DNA from: Streptomyces sp. YIM 130001 | GTDB taxonomy: Bacteria > Actinomycetota > Actinomycetes > Streptomycetales > Streptomycetaceae | Assembly: GCF_003574445.1 (NCBI RefSeq) | Contig: NZ_KZ984564.1 | Span: 62,001 to 126,000, forward strand | Direction of reading: 5' to 3' | DNA length: 64,000 bases | Part shown: positions 16,363 to 26,452 of the stretch, piece after piece | Position numbering within the stretch: position 1 is the stretch's first letter | How the letters are laid out: every line of letters starts with the position of its first letter | Translations under genes and position numbers: made by a program | The notes under the pieces: model-generated | Told to the model about the DNA's origin: nothing | Databases searched by the model: none | Seen by the model: the letters and a program-made list of their open reading frames with translations, nothing else

Positions 16363-19300
16363 GTGAGCAGCAGGCCATCCCGAGGCGCTGCTCGCCTCGC
16401 AGCCATACTCGATGCCCTACCGGACGCACTCCTGCTGGTCAACGCCAACGGCACGGTCGTCAACGCCAACACCATCGCGCTCGAGACCTTCGAGACCAGG
16501 GGCTGGGCACTGGTGGGGCGCGGACTGCTCGATCTGCTGCCGGAGTTCGACTCCCGGCTGATCCCCGGATCGATGCGCAGGCCCGACTCCTCCGACGGGC
16601 GGGGCCAGACCAAGCCGCGGCGCATGACAGCACGGCGTACGGACGGCAGTGAGTTCCCCGTCGAGGTCACCAGCGCGAATCTGGAGGACGGGCGGGACGC
16701 GTACGAGAGCCATGGCTATTCCGGGGACGAGCTGCTGATGCTCGTTGTCCGCGATCTCTCCGGGACCGTGGACACCGAGGCCGAGCTCGTGCGTTCGCAG
16801 CGGCAGACGGAGATGATCCTGCGGGCCGCCGCCGAGGGGCTCGTCGGCACGGACACCGATGGCTGTGTCGTGCTGGTGAACCCGGCCGCCGCGCAGATCC
16901 TCGGCTATCGCGCCAGCGATCTCGGCGGTAAGCAACTGCACCCGCTCGTCCAGCACTCGCGTCCCGACGGTGAGCCCTTCCCGTACGAGGAGAGTGCGCT
17001 CGCCGACACTCTGCGGTCCGGGCGCAAGCACCGGGTGCGCGGACAGGTTCTGTGGGCGAAGGACGGCAGTCAGGTGCCGGTGGATCTGACCACCGCGCCC
17101 GTGCGGGACGGCGACCAGCTGGTGGGCGCCGTTCTCGCGTTCACCGACCGCAGGTCGTACGACAAGCTGGTGGCCCGGCACGGCAAGGAGACCGAGGAGG
17201 CGCAGCGGCGCTACGACATGCTCGCTGAGCAGTCCCAGGAGCAGTACGCGACGCTGGCCGAAGAGGCGAAGGACCGGTACGCGGCGCTCGCCGAGCGGGA
17301 GCAGGACCGCTACGAGACGCTCGCCGAGCAGGAATCCGCGCGCTACGAGTCGCTTTCCGTGCGGCACTCTCAACTCCTCGCGGTGCTCGGTGACTCGCTG
17401 CGTGGACCGCTCGACCAACTGCGCGGCGAGCTCGGTGCGCTCGCCGCCGATCCGGCCGGGCAACTGTGGCCCGAGGCCAACCAGGTGCTGCACCACCTGT
17501 CCGCCGGGTATGCGCGCATGACGACGCTCGTCGACAACGTCCTGGCGTACCAGCTCCTCGATTCCGGTGCCGAGAAGCTGCACCGCGAGGTCGTGCTGCT
17601 CGACCAGGTCGTGGCGGCCGGTGTCGACGGTGCGGTCGAGCTGATCGGGCCAGGGCGGGCCCAGTTCGCGGTGCATGCGCCGGCGATCGAGGTGGAGGTC
17701 GACGCGGCGCGGCTCGCGACGGCGCTCGCGCATCTGATCGCCGATGTGGCCGGCATCGATGCCACCGGCAACACCCGTGCGCCGGCTGCCGCCGCACCTG
17801 GCGGGTTCCTGGACTCGACGGTCGTCGTCGCGGCGGCCCAGCGGGGCGAGGTCGTACGGATCGAGGTGCGTGGTCCGTACAGCGGCGGGGATCCGGTGCA
17901 CGAGCCGATCGTGCGCGGGATCGTGTGTGCCCACGGCGGGGTGCTGCAGACCCACGAGGTGCCGGGTACGCCCGGCAGTGCGTATGTGCTCGAGGTGCCG
18001 ATCGGCGGGGCAGTCGACGGCGGTGCGGGGCTCGGCGAGCAGGACGGTGGGGAGAGCGTCGAGGGCGGGCGGCGGCGTGGCCGGCGCTCTTCGGTGAGTT
18101 CGTTCCTGGACAACGGTGCGGCGGAGCTCGAGGCGGATGGCGGGTCTGCGGCGGGCGAACTCGCGGAGGCCGGTGCGGAGTCGGCCGAGGGGGCGCAGGC
18201 GCCGACCGGTCGGCGGAGGCGGCGTGCGGCAGCGGGTGGCGATGGTTCTGAGGGGCAGGTTCCGGGGCGGGGCGGGCAGCTTCCGCGGCGGGACGGCCGG
18301 TCTTCGGCGGCGGCCCGCGAGGCGGAAGCGCGTCCTGACGACGCGGGCGTAGCCGGCGGCTCGGACTTCGGTGGGGTGGCGGCCGGTTCGGAGCAGGGCG
18401 GCGACGGTGGTGCCGCGTCCGGCGGGACCGGGCGCCGGCGCCGTCGGCAGGCCGGAGTGCTGGAGGGCACGGGCGACGGTGGGGCCGTCGGACAGGGCGA
18501 GGGTACGGACGCCGGGCAGGTGGGAAACGGTGGCGGCGAGGCGGCTGCCGGGCCGTACGGTGCCGTGGTCGCTGCGGGTGAGCCGTCCGGCGCAGGCATG
18601 CCGCACGGTCTCGGTGCGACGGTGCCGCCGCAGGGCATGGCGATGCCGCAGGCCGAGGCGCCGACCGGGCGCCGGGCCCGGCGTGATCCCGCGAGCGCGC
18701 TGCCTGCGCTGCCGTCGGCGGGAGCGGAAGGTGCGGGCGCCGGTGGCGAGGTCGAGCAGGCGGCCAGACCGGGTGGGCGGCGCGCTCGTCGCGCGCTCGC
18801 GGCCGCCCGTGAACGTGCGGCGCAGCAGGAGCCGGGCGAGCGCACGCCGTTCGCGCTGCCGCCCGCCGAGGCGGACCGTACGGCCGGGTCGCCCGACCAT
18901 GCGAGCGAACTGACCGGGGAGGTGGCCAGGTTCCCCGGGGCGGGTGATGCCGGTCAGCAGGGCTTGGGCGTGCCCGTTCCCGAGCAGGCGGAATCCGGAC
19001 TGCCGGCCGCTGGTCAGCCGTCTGCCGGCGGTCAGTCGGCCGCTGGTCAGGTTGGGCACGTCGGGCCTGGTGGTGTGCCGCAGGCCGGTGCCGGACGGGC
19101 GGAGATTCCTGGGCAGGGTGCCTACTTGGACCAGCCCGTTGCCGTCGCGGGGCATCTTCAGGAGCAGCCGTACGCCGATGACTCCGGGCAGGTCGGGCAG
19201 GGCGGGCCGGTGCACCGGGGTGCGGGGCCCGACGCTGGTTCCGGTCATGCCGGTTCCGTAGCGCCGTCGCCGTCGCCGTCCGGGCCGGAGGATCCGCGGG

Positions 19301-21354
19301 TCGCGCACGGTGGCACCGGACAGCCGGTCGCGGCGCAGCAGGCGGGTGCAGGGGTGACGGTGGACGAGTCCGAGCCGCAGATCCCTCATCAGGCCCCGGA
19401 TCCGCGTGCCGCGCAGCAGGCCGACCCGAGGTCCGCGCCGCTGCCCCATCAAGCCGGCTCACAGGTCAGCCGGCACTCCGGTCCTCAAGGGCTCCAGGGC
19501 GCGCACCACGGGCAGCAACCGCCCGGTGGTGACGGTGACTTCGTCGTGTCCCCCGGCGTCCCGCCCGAGCAGGCCGCCGCGCACGACATCGCGGACAGCG
19601 GTCCCTCGGCCGATCACACGCCGCCGCAGGCCCACCCCGTACAGCGGCCTACCGGTCGCCGCCGTGCGGCCGCGCTGCAGGAGGCGGGTGGCGACGCGTC
19701 CGGTACGGGCCACCCGGTCCCGGACGGCCCGACCGGTCACGACGCTGCCGGTGTTTCCGTTCCGGGAGCACTCCCTGCGGCGTTGCCGCCCGAGCAGCCG
19801 GCCGACGGTCCCGTGGGCCACGGCGAGCCGGAGCCGCCGAACGCGGTCCAGCCGTCCAACGCGCCCGAGCCGCGGGCCCGGCTCGCTCAGCCGTTGCCCG
19901 CCGAGGCAGGCACCGACGGGCGTGGGACGGCGGCCGCCGAGATCGACGATCCCAGCAACTCGACGCAGGGCAGGGCCATAAGGGTGCGCACGCTGGGGCA
20001 AGGTGTCCCGTTCGCACAGCACGTTGCGGAACAGCAGCGCAGGCCGCAGCCCCAGTCGCTCCCCTCCGCGCCGCAGCCGCTGCCCGGGACGCAGAGCGCC
20101 GGGGCCGCGTCCGCGCCGCAGGCCGGGCAGGACGCGACCGGGCAGACGCGGACCGGTGGCGGTCAGCCGGCGGGCGGTTCCGGCCGTCGTCGTCGACTGG
20201 GTACGCCCGGTGAAGCGGAACGGCACACCGGCGCGGGCCAGGGCGCGACGGGTCAGACCCCGGCAGGCCCGAACGTGTCCGGTCACGACGTACCGGAGGG
20301 ACCGGACGCGACGGCCCAAGCCGGGCCGCAGGCGCCGGCCCAGCACCAGGTGCCTGGCCGCCGGGAGGCGCACGGGCCGTCGGGGAATGCACCGGCGGCC
20401 GCTCAGCCTCCCGCCGGGCCCGACGCGACCGGTGGTCGGGGGCAGGCACATCCGGCCGCCCCGTCGCTGCCAGCTCAGGGCGCGCCCGGGCAGCCCACGC
20501 ATCAGACTCAGGGCCGGGCGTTCGCCATAGGAGCACCGGACGCCGGTGCCGAGGGACCCGAGCCGCTGGACGGTCCGAACGGCGCGGTGGAGGTGGCCAA
20601 CCGACCCCAGCCGCAGCCGATGGACGACGAACTTCCGCCCGAGCCCCTGGACAACCCACGCCGGCTGCTCGTCTGGCCCGCTCCGGACGTGTCCACGGAG
20701 CAGGCGCTCAGCGACCGTGGCTACCGGCCGGTGATCGTCAACTCACGTGACGAGGTGGACGCCCAGATCGCCGCCTTCCCGGCTGCGCTCTTCGTGGATC
20801 CGCTCACCGGTCCGATCACCCGTACCGCACTGCAGTCGCTGCGCCAGGCCGCCGTCGCGGCCGAGGTTCCGGTGCTGGTGACGGCGGGTCTCGGACAGGC
20901 CACGCGGGAGGCGGCGTACGGCGCCGGCCCCGCCGTACTCCTCAAGGCGCTCGCTCCGCGGGACAGCGAGCAGCACCCGTCGCGGGTTCTGCTCATCGAG
21001 GAGCACCCCGAGATCGCGCTTGCGCTGACGACCTCGCTGGAACGGCGGGGCATGCAGGTGGCCCAGGCGGGCAACGATGCCGAGGCCGTCGATCTCGCGA
21101 CCCGGATGCACCCGAACTTGGTCGTGATGGACCTGATGCAGGTGCGCCGTCGGCGGGCCGGGATCGTCGACTGGCTGCGGGCCAACGGGCGCCTCAACCG
21201 CACCCCGCTCGTCGTCTACACCGCCGCCGTCGATCAGGCCGAGCTCCCGCGCCTCGCCTCGGGCGAGACGGTGCTCTTCCTCGCCGAACGTTCGACGAGC
21301 ACCGAGGTGCAGTCCCGGATCGTCGACCTGCTGGCGAAGATCGGTACCAACTGA
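16363..21354 (+). CDS. Giant PAS-PAS / pseudokinase / pseudo-receiver protein (1663 residues)
   Basis: Domain order: PAS near residues 8-130, a second PAS near 145-265, a coiled coil at about 270-340 built from repeats of RYxxLAEQ, a kinase-like dimerisation and ATPase region at about 340-560, a roughly 870-residue Gly/Pro/Gln-rich disordered linker, and two receiver-like domains at about 1430-1530 and 1541-1663. The H-box reads GDSLRGPL, so the phosphorylated His of HELRTPL is Asp. The second receiver keeps VVMDLMQ but lacks the usual late Lys. Six basic motifs of the form TGRRRRR stud the linker. GTG 16363 follows GGGAGG. It is likely a signalling scaffold rather than an active kinase. No membrane segment is seen. 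Confidence 0.85.
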   Translation: MSSRPSRGAARLAAILDALPDALLLVNANGTVVNANTIALETFETRGWALVGRGLLDLLPEFDSRLIPGSMRRPDSSDGRGQTKPRRMTARRTDGSEFPVEVTSANLEDGRDAYESHGYSGDELLMLVVRDLSGTVDTEAELVRSQRQTEMILRAAAEGLVGTDTDGCVVLVNPAAAQILGYRASDLGGKQLHPLVQHSRPDGEPFPYEESALADTLRSGRKHRVRGQVLWAKDGSQVPVDLTTAPVRDGDQLVGAVLAFTDRRSYDKLVARHGKETEEAQRRYDMLAEQSQEQYATLAEEAKDRYAALAEREQDRYETLAEQESARYESLSVRHSQLLAVLGDSLRGPLDQLRGELGALAADPAGQLWPEANQVLHHLSAGYARMTTLVDNVLAYQLLDSGAEKLHREVVLLDQVVAAGVDGAVELIGPGRAQFAVHAPAIEVEVDAARLATALAHLIADVAGIDATGNTRAPAAAAPGGFLDSTVVVAAAQRGEVVRIEVRGPYSGGDPVHEPIVRGIVCAHGGVLQTHEVPGTPGSAYVLEVPIGGAVDGGAGLGEQDGGESVEGGRRRGRRSSVSSFLDNGAAELEADGGSAAGELAEAGAESAEGAQAPTGRRRRRAAAGGDGSEGQVPGRGGQLPRRDGRSSAAAREAEARPDDAGVAGGSDFGGVAAGSEQGGDGGAASGGTGRRRRRQAGVLEGTGDGGAVGQGEGTDAGQVGNGGGEAAAGPYGAVVAAGEPSGAGMPHGLGATVPPQGMAMPQAEAPTGRRARRDPASALPALPSAGAEGAGAGGEVEQAARPGGRRARRALAAARERAAQQEPGERTPFALPPAEADRTAGSPDHASELTGEVARFPGAGDAGQQGLGVPVPEQAESGLPAAGQPSAGGQSAAGQVGHVGPGGVPQAGAGRAEIPGQGAYLDQPVAVAGHLQEQPYADDSGQVGQGGPVHRGAGPDAGSGHAGSVAPSPSPSGPEDPRVAHGGTGQPVAAQQAGAGVTVDESEPQIPHQAPDPRAAQQADPRSAPLPHQAGSQVSRHSGPQGLQGAHHGQQPPGGDGDFVVSPGVPPEQAAAHDIADSGPSADHTPPQAHPVQRPTGRRRAAALQEAGGDASGTGHPVPDGPTGHDAAGVSVPGALPAALPPEQPADGPVGHGEPEPPNAVQPSNAPEPRARLAQPLPAEAGTDGRGTAAAEIDDPSNSTQGRAIRVRTLGQGVPFAQHVAEQQRRPQPQSLPSAPQPLPGTQSAGAASAPQAGQDATGQTRTGGGQPAGGSGRRRRLGTPGEAERHTGAGQGATGQTPAGPNVSGHDVPEGPDATAQAGPQAPAQHQVPGRREAHGPSGNAPAAAQPPAGPDATGGRGQAHPAAPSLPAQGAPGQPTHQTQGRAFAIGAPDAGAEGPEPLDGPNGAVEVANRPQPQPMDDELPPEPLDNPRRLLVWPAPDVSTEQALSDRGYRPVIVNSRDEVDAQIAAFPAALFVDPLTGPITRTALQSLRQAAVAAEVPVLVTAGLGQATREAAYGAGPAVLLKALAPRDSEQHPSRVLLIEEHPEIALALTTSLERRGMQVAQAGNDAEAVDLATRMHPNLVVMDLMQVRRRRAGIVDWLRANGRLNRTPLVVYTAAVDQAELPRLASGETVLFLAERSTSTEVQSRIVDLLAKIGTN

Positions 21355-21450
21355 TCGGTACCAACTGATCGGTACCAACTGATCGGTACCAACTGATCGG
21401 TACCAATTGATCGGTACCAATTGATCGGTACCAGCTGATCGCAACTGGCT
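21339..21450. repeat. 14-bp tandem repeat overlapping the stop codon
   Basis: Seven head-to-tail copies of GATCGGTACCAACT (last ones with AATT or AGCT) span 21339-21436, with a decayed eighth to 21450. The stop TGA of the 1663-residue gene (21352-21354) lies at the junction of copies one and two. Each unit contains the palindrome GGTACC. Confidence 0.95.
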
Positions 21451-21540
21451 GATGGGCTGAGTGGAGTCAACTGAGCTGTTCTGGCGTGGTGTTCGTACGC
21501 GGCTCCCTCGTGCGGGCGCCTCGGCCGGGATGGACGGACA

Positions 21541-21574
21541 ACGGGGCGATGTTCCACGTGAAACATCGCCCCGT
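21541..21574. terminator. Bidirectional hairpin between convergent genes
   Basis: ACGGGGCGATGTT (21541-21553) and AACATCGCCCCGT (21562-21574) form a perfect 13-bp stem between the pseudokinase gene and the acyl-CoA ligase gene. Its centre is a parS-like site. Confidence 0.75.
21550..21565. other. parS-like ParB-binding site
   Basis: The sequence TGTTCCACGTGAAACA fits the ParB-site consensus TGTTNCACGTGAAACA exactly. It differs by one base from the Streptomyces 14-bp core GTTTCACGTGAAAC. It lies between convergent genes, where ParB spreading would not disturb promoters. Confidence 0.7.
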
Positions 21575-21608
21575 CACGGCCCGGCGCTGCGGGGGCCGGC
21601 CTGTACAC

Positions 21609-23267
<1,659 letters not shown>

Positions 23268-23320
23268 GGCGTCCTCCCGGTGGGCGCTACGGAGCAGTAG
23301 GTTTCCGCCGATTCTCACTT

Positions 23321-23336
23321 CATACCAGTCGGTATG
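23321..23336. promoter_or_regulatory. TetR-type palindrome upstream of the acyl-CoA ligase
   Basis: CATACC-AGTC-GGTATG is a perfect 6-4-6 inverted repeat of the kind bound by TetR-family regulators of fatty acid genes. Confidence 0.55.
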
Positions 23337-23536
23337 TCACTAGCTCCGTGCGTACGAAAATGAGGGATCTGGCCGGAAGCCGCTTACTGCGGGCCTTCCG
23401 TATCCTCGCCGAGCCGGGGTGTGGGCGGTGTGAGGGCGGGCGCGGGGCGCTGCTCCGAACGGGGCCCTTCGCAAGGAAGAGCGTCCGGCGGGTGTGGGCG
23501 GTGCGGGCGGTGCGTGGGGAGATGGCCGCGTGGGAG

Positions 23537-24091
23537 TCAGCGGACCGGGTTGAGCTCCGGGTCGTCCCGGAGCTTGGCGAGGGCGCGGCTGACCGCGCTC
23601 TTCACCGTGCCGATCGAGACATCGAGCACCTCCGCGGTCTGCGCCTCGCTGAGATCCTCGTAGTACCGCAGGACGACCATGGCGCGTTGCCGGGCCGGCA
23701 GCTTCATGATCGCGCGCCACATCGCGTCCCTGAGCACCTGCTGTTCGGCGGGGTCACCCACCGGTGCGGGATCCGGCTCGGGCAGCTCCTCGCAGGCGAA
23801 CTCGTCCACCTTGCGCTTGCGCCACTGCGACGTGCGGGTGTTCAACAGGGCCCGGCGTACGTATCCGTCGAGCGCCCGGTGATCCTCGATCCGCTCCCAC
23901 GCGACGTACGTTTTGGTGAGCGCGGTCTGCAGCAGGTCCTCGGCGTCGCAGGGGTTCGCGGTCAGCGAGCGCGCGGTGCGCAGCAGTACGGGCTGGCGGG
24001 CCCGCATGTACGAGGCGAACGACGGATAGGACGGCGCGGGGGCGGTCCTCGCGGAGACCTTCGATGCGCTGGTGCAGACAGGCGTGGTCAT
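23537..24091 (-). CDS. SigE-type ECF RNA polymerase sigma factor
   Basis: The 184-residue protein has sigma region 2 (residues about 28-95, with DAEDLLQTALTKTYVAWERI) and region 4 (about 125-175, with LPARQRAMVVLRYYEDLSEA followed by TAEVLDVSIGTVKS). The architecture matches the group often called SigE-family ECF in actinobacteria. No anti-sigma gene is adjacent, so its control is unknown; the 20-residue N-terminal extension is Ser/Ala/Pro-rich. ATG 24091 is used. It precedes the acyl-CoA ligase on the same strand by about 270 bp of GC-rich spacer with short GGGCGGTG repeats. Confidence 0.9.
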   Translation of the reverse strand: MTTPVCTSASKVSARTAPAPSYPSFASYMRARQPVLLRTARSLTANPCDAEDLLQTALTKTYVAWERIEDHRALDGYVRRALLNTRTSQWRKRKVDEFACEELPEPDPAPVGDPAEQQVLRDAMWRAIMKLPARQRAMVVLRYYEDLSEAQTAEVLDVSIGTVKSAVSRALAKLRDDPELNPVR

Positions 24092-24388
24092 AGCTCAACG
24101 CTAGGAGTGCGGCCTGTCCGAGCGGATCGGCCGGAGGTCCCGAAGCGGTGTCCGCCTCAGGTTGTACGAGGGGTGCTACCTCCACCTCCTGAGGGTGGAG
24201 GAGGCTTTGCGCCTTCCTCGGGGTATCGCCGGATGCCCTCCCTTGCGGGGTGCCTCTGTGCTGCATGAATTGTGCCGTGGCTGTGGTCGTCGTGCTCGTC
24301 GTGCTCGTCGTGCTCGCAGTGCGCGTAGTGCCGTCGTGCGGGCCCGACCCGCTGTGGCGGGCCCGACGTCGGCCGTGGACGGTGGGGT
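24092..24388. other. 297-bp intergenic region between DUF1906 and ECF sigma genes
   Basis: It holds a CCTCCACC/GGTGGAGG hairpin (24179-24201), a likely terminator for the DUF1906 gene, and a short GTGCTCGTC tandem repeat at 24292-24316. No gene is supported here. Confidence 0.5.
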
Positions 24389-25213
24389 TCAGGTGACGAT
24401 GCGGGCCACCGGGGCTTCGACCAGGTTGCGGTCGACGTTGAGCGTGCGGCCGCCGTACGTCTCCTTGGAGTTGCCCCGGTACTGGTGGATCCGGCGGTGC
24501 GGGAACCAGGAGCCCTGGTCGAGCGCCGGTTCGCCGTACAGGTCGGGAGCGGTGTTCCAACGTGCGAACCAGATCACCTCGGGCAGGTCCTCCACTCCTG
24601 CCCGCCGTGCCTGCTGCATGTGCGTCACGCCGGAGTCCGCGCTGCTGTAGAAGCCGGGCAGGTAGCCCTGGCTGCGTACTTCACGGTTCCAGGCGCGGAC
24701 GAAGGCGAGGGTCTTGTCGGCGCACGCCTTCTTCTTGATGTCGTAGGACTCCATGTCGAGGTAGAGCGGGCTGCGGGGCTGGATGCCGAGTGCCTCCGCC
24801 CGGTTGACCGCGTCCCGTCCTTCGGCCTTGCCCTGTCCCTTCGGGTCTCCGGTGATGCGCACGTCTTGCTTGTTCTTGGCGTGGACGCACGGCGACTGCG
24901 AGCCGACGTACAGCGGCAGCACCCCCCAGCCCTGGTCGTCCACGGACCGCATCCACGAGCGGTCGAGGTTCGGTTGCTTCTTGCAGTGCCGGCCCCTGCC
25001 TCCGACGTAGACGCCGACCGCCCCGTAGTCGGACGAGCGCCAGGCCGACATCGTCGAGGTGGCCGGGGCTTCGCAGGTGTCGAACGCCCAGCCGCGGTAG
25101 ACCTGGGCGCGAGCGATCTCCTCGCCGGGATCGGCGGCACCGGCCGGCGCCACGCAGGTGAGCGGGAGCAGAGCAGCCACCGGGAGCAGCGCGCGCTTCA
25201 TGGCCAGTCTCAT
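24389..25213 (-). CDS. Secreted DUF1906 (glycoside hydrolase-like) protein
   Basis: The roughly 274-residue precursor has a signal peptide (KRALLPVAALLPLTCVAPAG) cleaved near AGAADPGEE. A DUF1906 domain follows, a TIM-barrel fold related to GH25-like lysozymes. Supporting motifs are GWAFDTCEAPATSTM at the start, YLDMESYDI in the middle (an acidic pair where the catalytic residues sit in relatives) and a late IHQYRGN. Cys residues at several positions suggest disulfides. The start could be at 25234, 25213 or 25201; 25213 gives the best signal peptide and none has a strong ribosome site. A cell-wall role is inferred from the fold. Confidence 0.82.
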   Translation of the reverse strand: MRLAMKRALLPVAALLPLTCVAPAGAADPGEEIARAQVYRGWAFDTCEAPATSTMSAWRSSDYGAVGVYVGGRGRHCKKQPNLDRSWMRSVDDQGWGVLPLYVGSQSPCVHAKNKQDVRITGDPKGQGKAEGRDAVNRAEALGIQPRSPLYLDMESYDIKKKACADKTLAFVRAWNREVRSQGYLPGFYSSADSGVTHMQQARRAGVEDLPEVIWFARWNTAPDLYGEPALDQGSWFPHRRIHQYRGNSKETYGGRTLNVDRNLVEAPVARIVT

Positions 25214-25285
25214 GATCGGTTCAATTCGTGCCATGTCATGAGTGAACGGGCCGGGGGCCGCAAAAGCCCCCGAACACACGCCGGT

Positions 25286-26452
25286 TCAGCCGTCCGAGCC
25301 CAGAATCAACCCTGATGTGGGGACACCGGTACCGGCGGTGACCAGCACCCAGGACGCTTCGGGTATCTGATTCACCGCCGCGCCCCGTATCTGGCGGACT
25401 CCCTCGGCGATGCCGTTCATCCCGTGCAGATACGCCTCGCCGAGCTGCCCGCCGTGGGTGTTGATCGGCAGCGCCTCCTGCGCGACGAAGTCCGCTGCCT
25501 CACCGGGTTTGCAGAAACCGAACTCCTCCAGCTGCATCAGTACGAACGGAGTGAAGTGGTCGTAGAGGATGCCGACATCCATGTCCGTCGGTCCGAGACC
25601 GGAGGTCCGCCACAACTGCCGGGCCACCACGCCCATTTCGGGCAGGCCGGTGAGATCGTCCCGGTAGAAGCTCGTCATCTGCTCCTGCCCGCGGCCCGCC
25701 CCCTGGGCCGCGGCGGCGATGACCGCCGGTGAACGGCGCAGATCCCGGGCCCGCTCCACGCTGGTCACGACGACCGCCTGGCCGCCGTCGGTCTCCTGGC
25801 AGCAGTCGAGCAGGCGCAACGGCTCCACGATCCACCGTGAGGCGGCGTGATCCTCGAGAGTGATCGGCTTGCCGTGGAAGTAGGCGGCCGGGTTCGTCGC
25901 CGCGTACTTGCGGTCGACGACGGCGACCCGGCCGAAGGCCTCGGGCGTCAGACCGTGCGTGTGCAGATAGCGCTGGGCGGACATCGCGACCCAGGAAGCA
26001 GGGGTGAGCAGGCCGAACGGCAGTGACCAGCCGAGTGCGGCTCCCTCGGCGGACGGCTCGCGATGCTGCACGCCGGACCCGAATCTGCGCCCCGACCGTT
26101 CGTTGAACGCCCGGTAGCAGACGACCACTTCGGCCACACCGCTCGCCACCGCGAGTGCCGCCTGCTGGACGGTCGCGCAGGCCGCACCGCCGCCGTAGTG
26201 GATCCGTGAGAAGAACGAGAGCTCCCCCATGCCGGACGCCTGGGCCACGGTGATCTCCGGGCTGGTGTCCATCGTGAACGTCACCAGGCCGTCCACGTCG
26301 GCCGGTGTGAGCCCCGCGTCGTCCAGGGCGACCCGTACGGCCTCGACGGCCAGGGTCAGTTCGCTGCGCCCGGAGTCCTTGGAGAACTCGGTGGCGCCGA
26401 TGCCCACGATCGCCGCCCTCCCGCCCAGGCGGTCCGCCCTGCTGACGCTCAT
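25286..26452 (-). CDS. Thiolase-like lipid-transfer protein (Ltp2-like retro-aldolase)
   Basis: The 388-residue protein belongs to the thiolase-like SCP-x family. Motifs include AIVGIGATEFSK at the N terminus, GGGAACATVQQA around residue 85-98 and INTHGGQLGEAYLHGMNGI near 335-353. Length and position match mycobacterial Ltp2, which works with the DUF35 part of ChsH2 as an aldolase cleaving the sterol side-chain intermediate. The ATG at 26452 overlaps the stop of the upstream gene by 4 bp and has GGAAGGAGG ahead of it. It is the last gene of the four-gene operon. The exact substrate is inferred from the operon, not proven. Confidence 0.9.
   Translation of the reverse strand: MSVSRADRLGGRAAIVGIGATEFSKDSGRSELTLAVEAVRVALDDAGLTPADVDGLVTFTMDTSPEITVAQASGMGELSFFSRIHYGGGAACATVQQAALAVASGVAEVVVCYRAFNERSGRRFGSGVQHREPSAEGAALGWSLPFGLLTPASWVAMSAQRYLHTHGLTPEAFGRVAVVDRKYAATNPAAYFHGKPITLEDHAASRWIVEPLRLLDCCQETDGGQAVVVTSVERARDLRRSPAVIAAAAQGAGRGQEQMTSFYRDDLTGLPEMGVVARQLWRTSGLGPTDMDVGILYDHFTPFVLMQLEEFGFCKPGEAADFVAQEALPINTHGGQLGEAYLHGMNGIAEGVRQIRGAAVNQIPEASWVLVTAGTGVPTSGLILGSDG

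Noticed and set aside
16417..19462. Very long minus-strand reading frames antisense to the 1663-residue gene
   Set aside because: GC bias at third positions keeps antisense frames open. The translations are Arg/Pro/His-rich with no domain, and the plus frame has clear PAS domains.
21339..21450. CRISPR array
   Set aside because: Repeats are contiguous without spacers and no cas gene is near.
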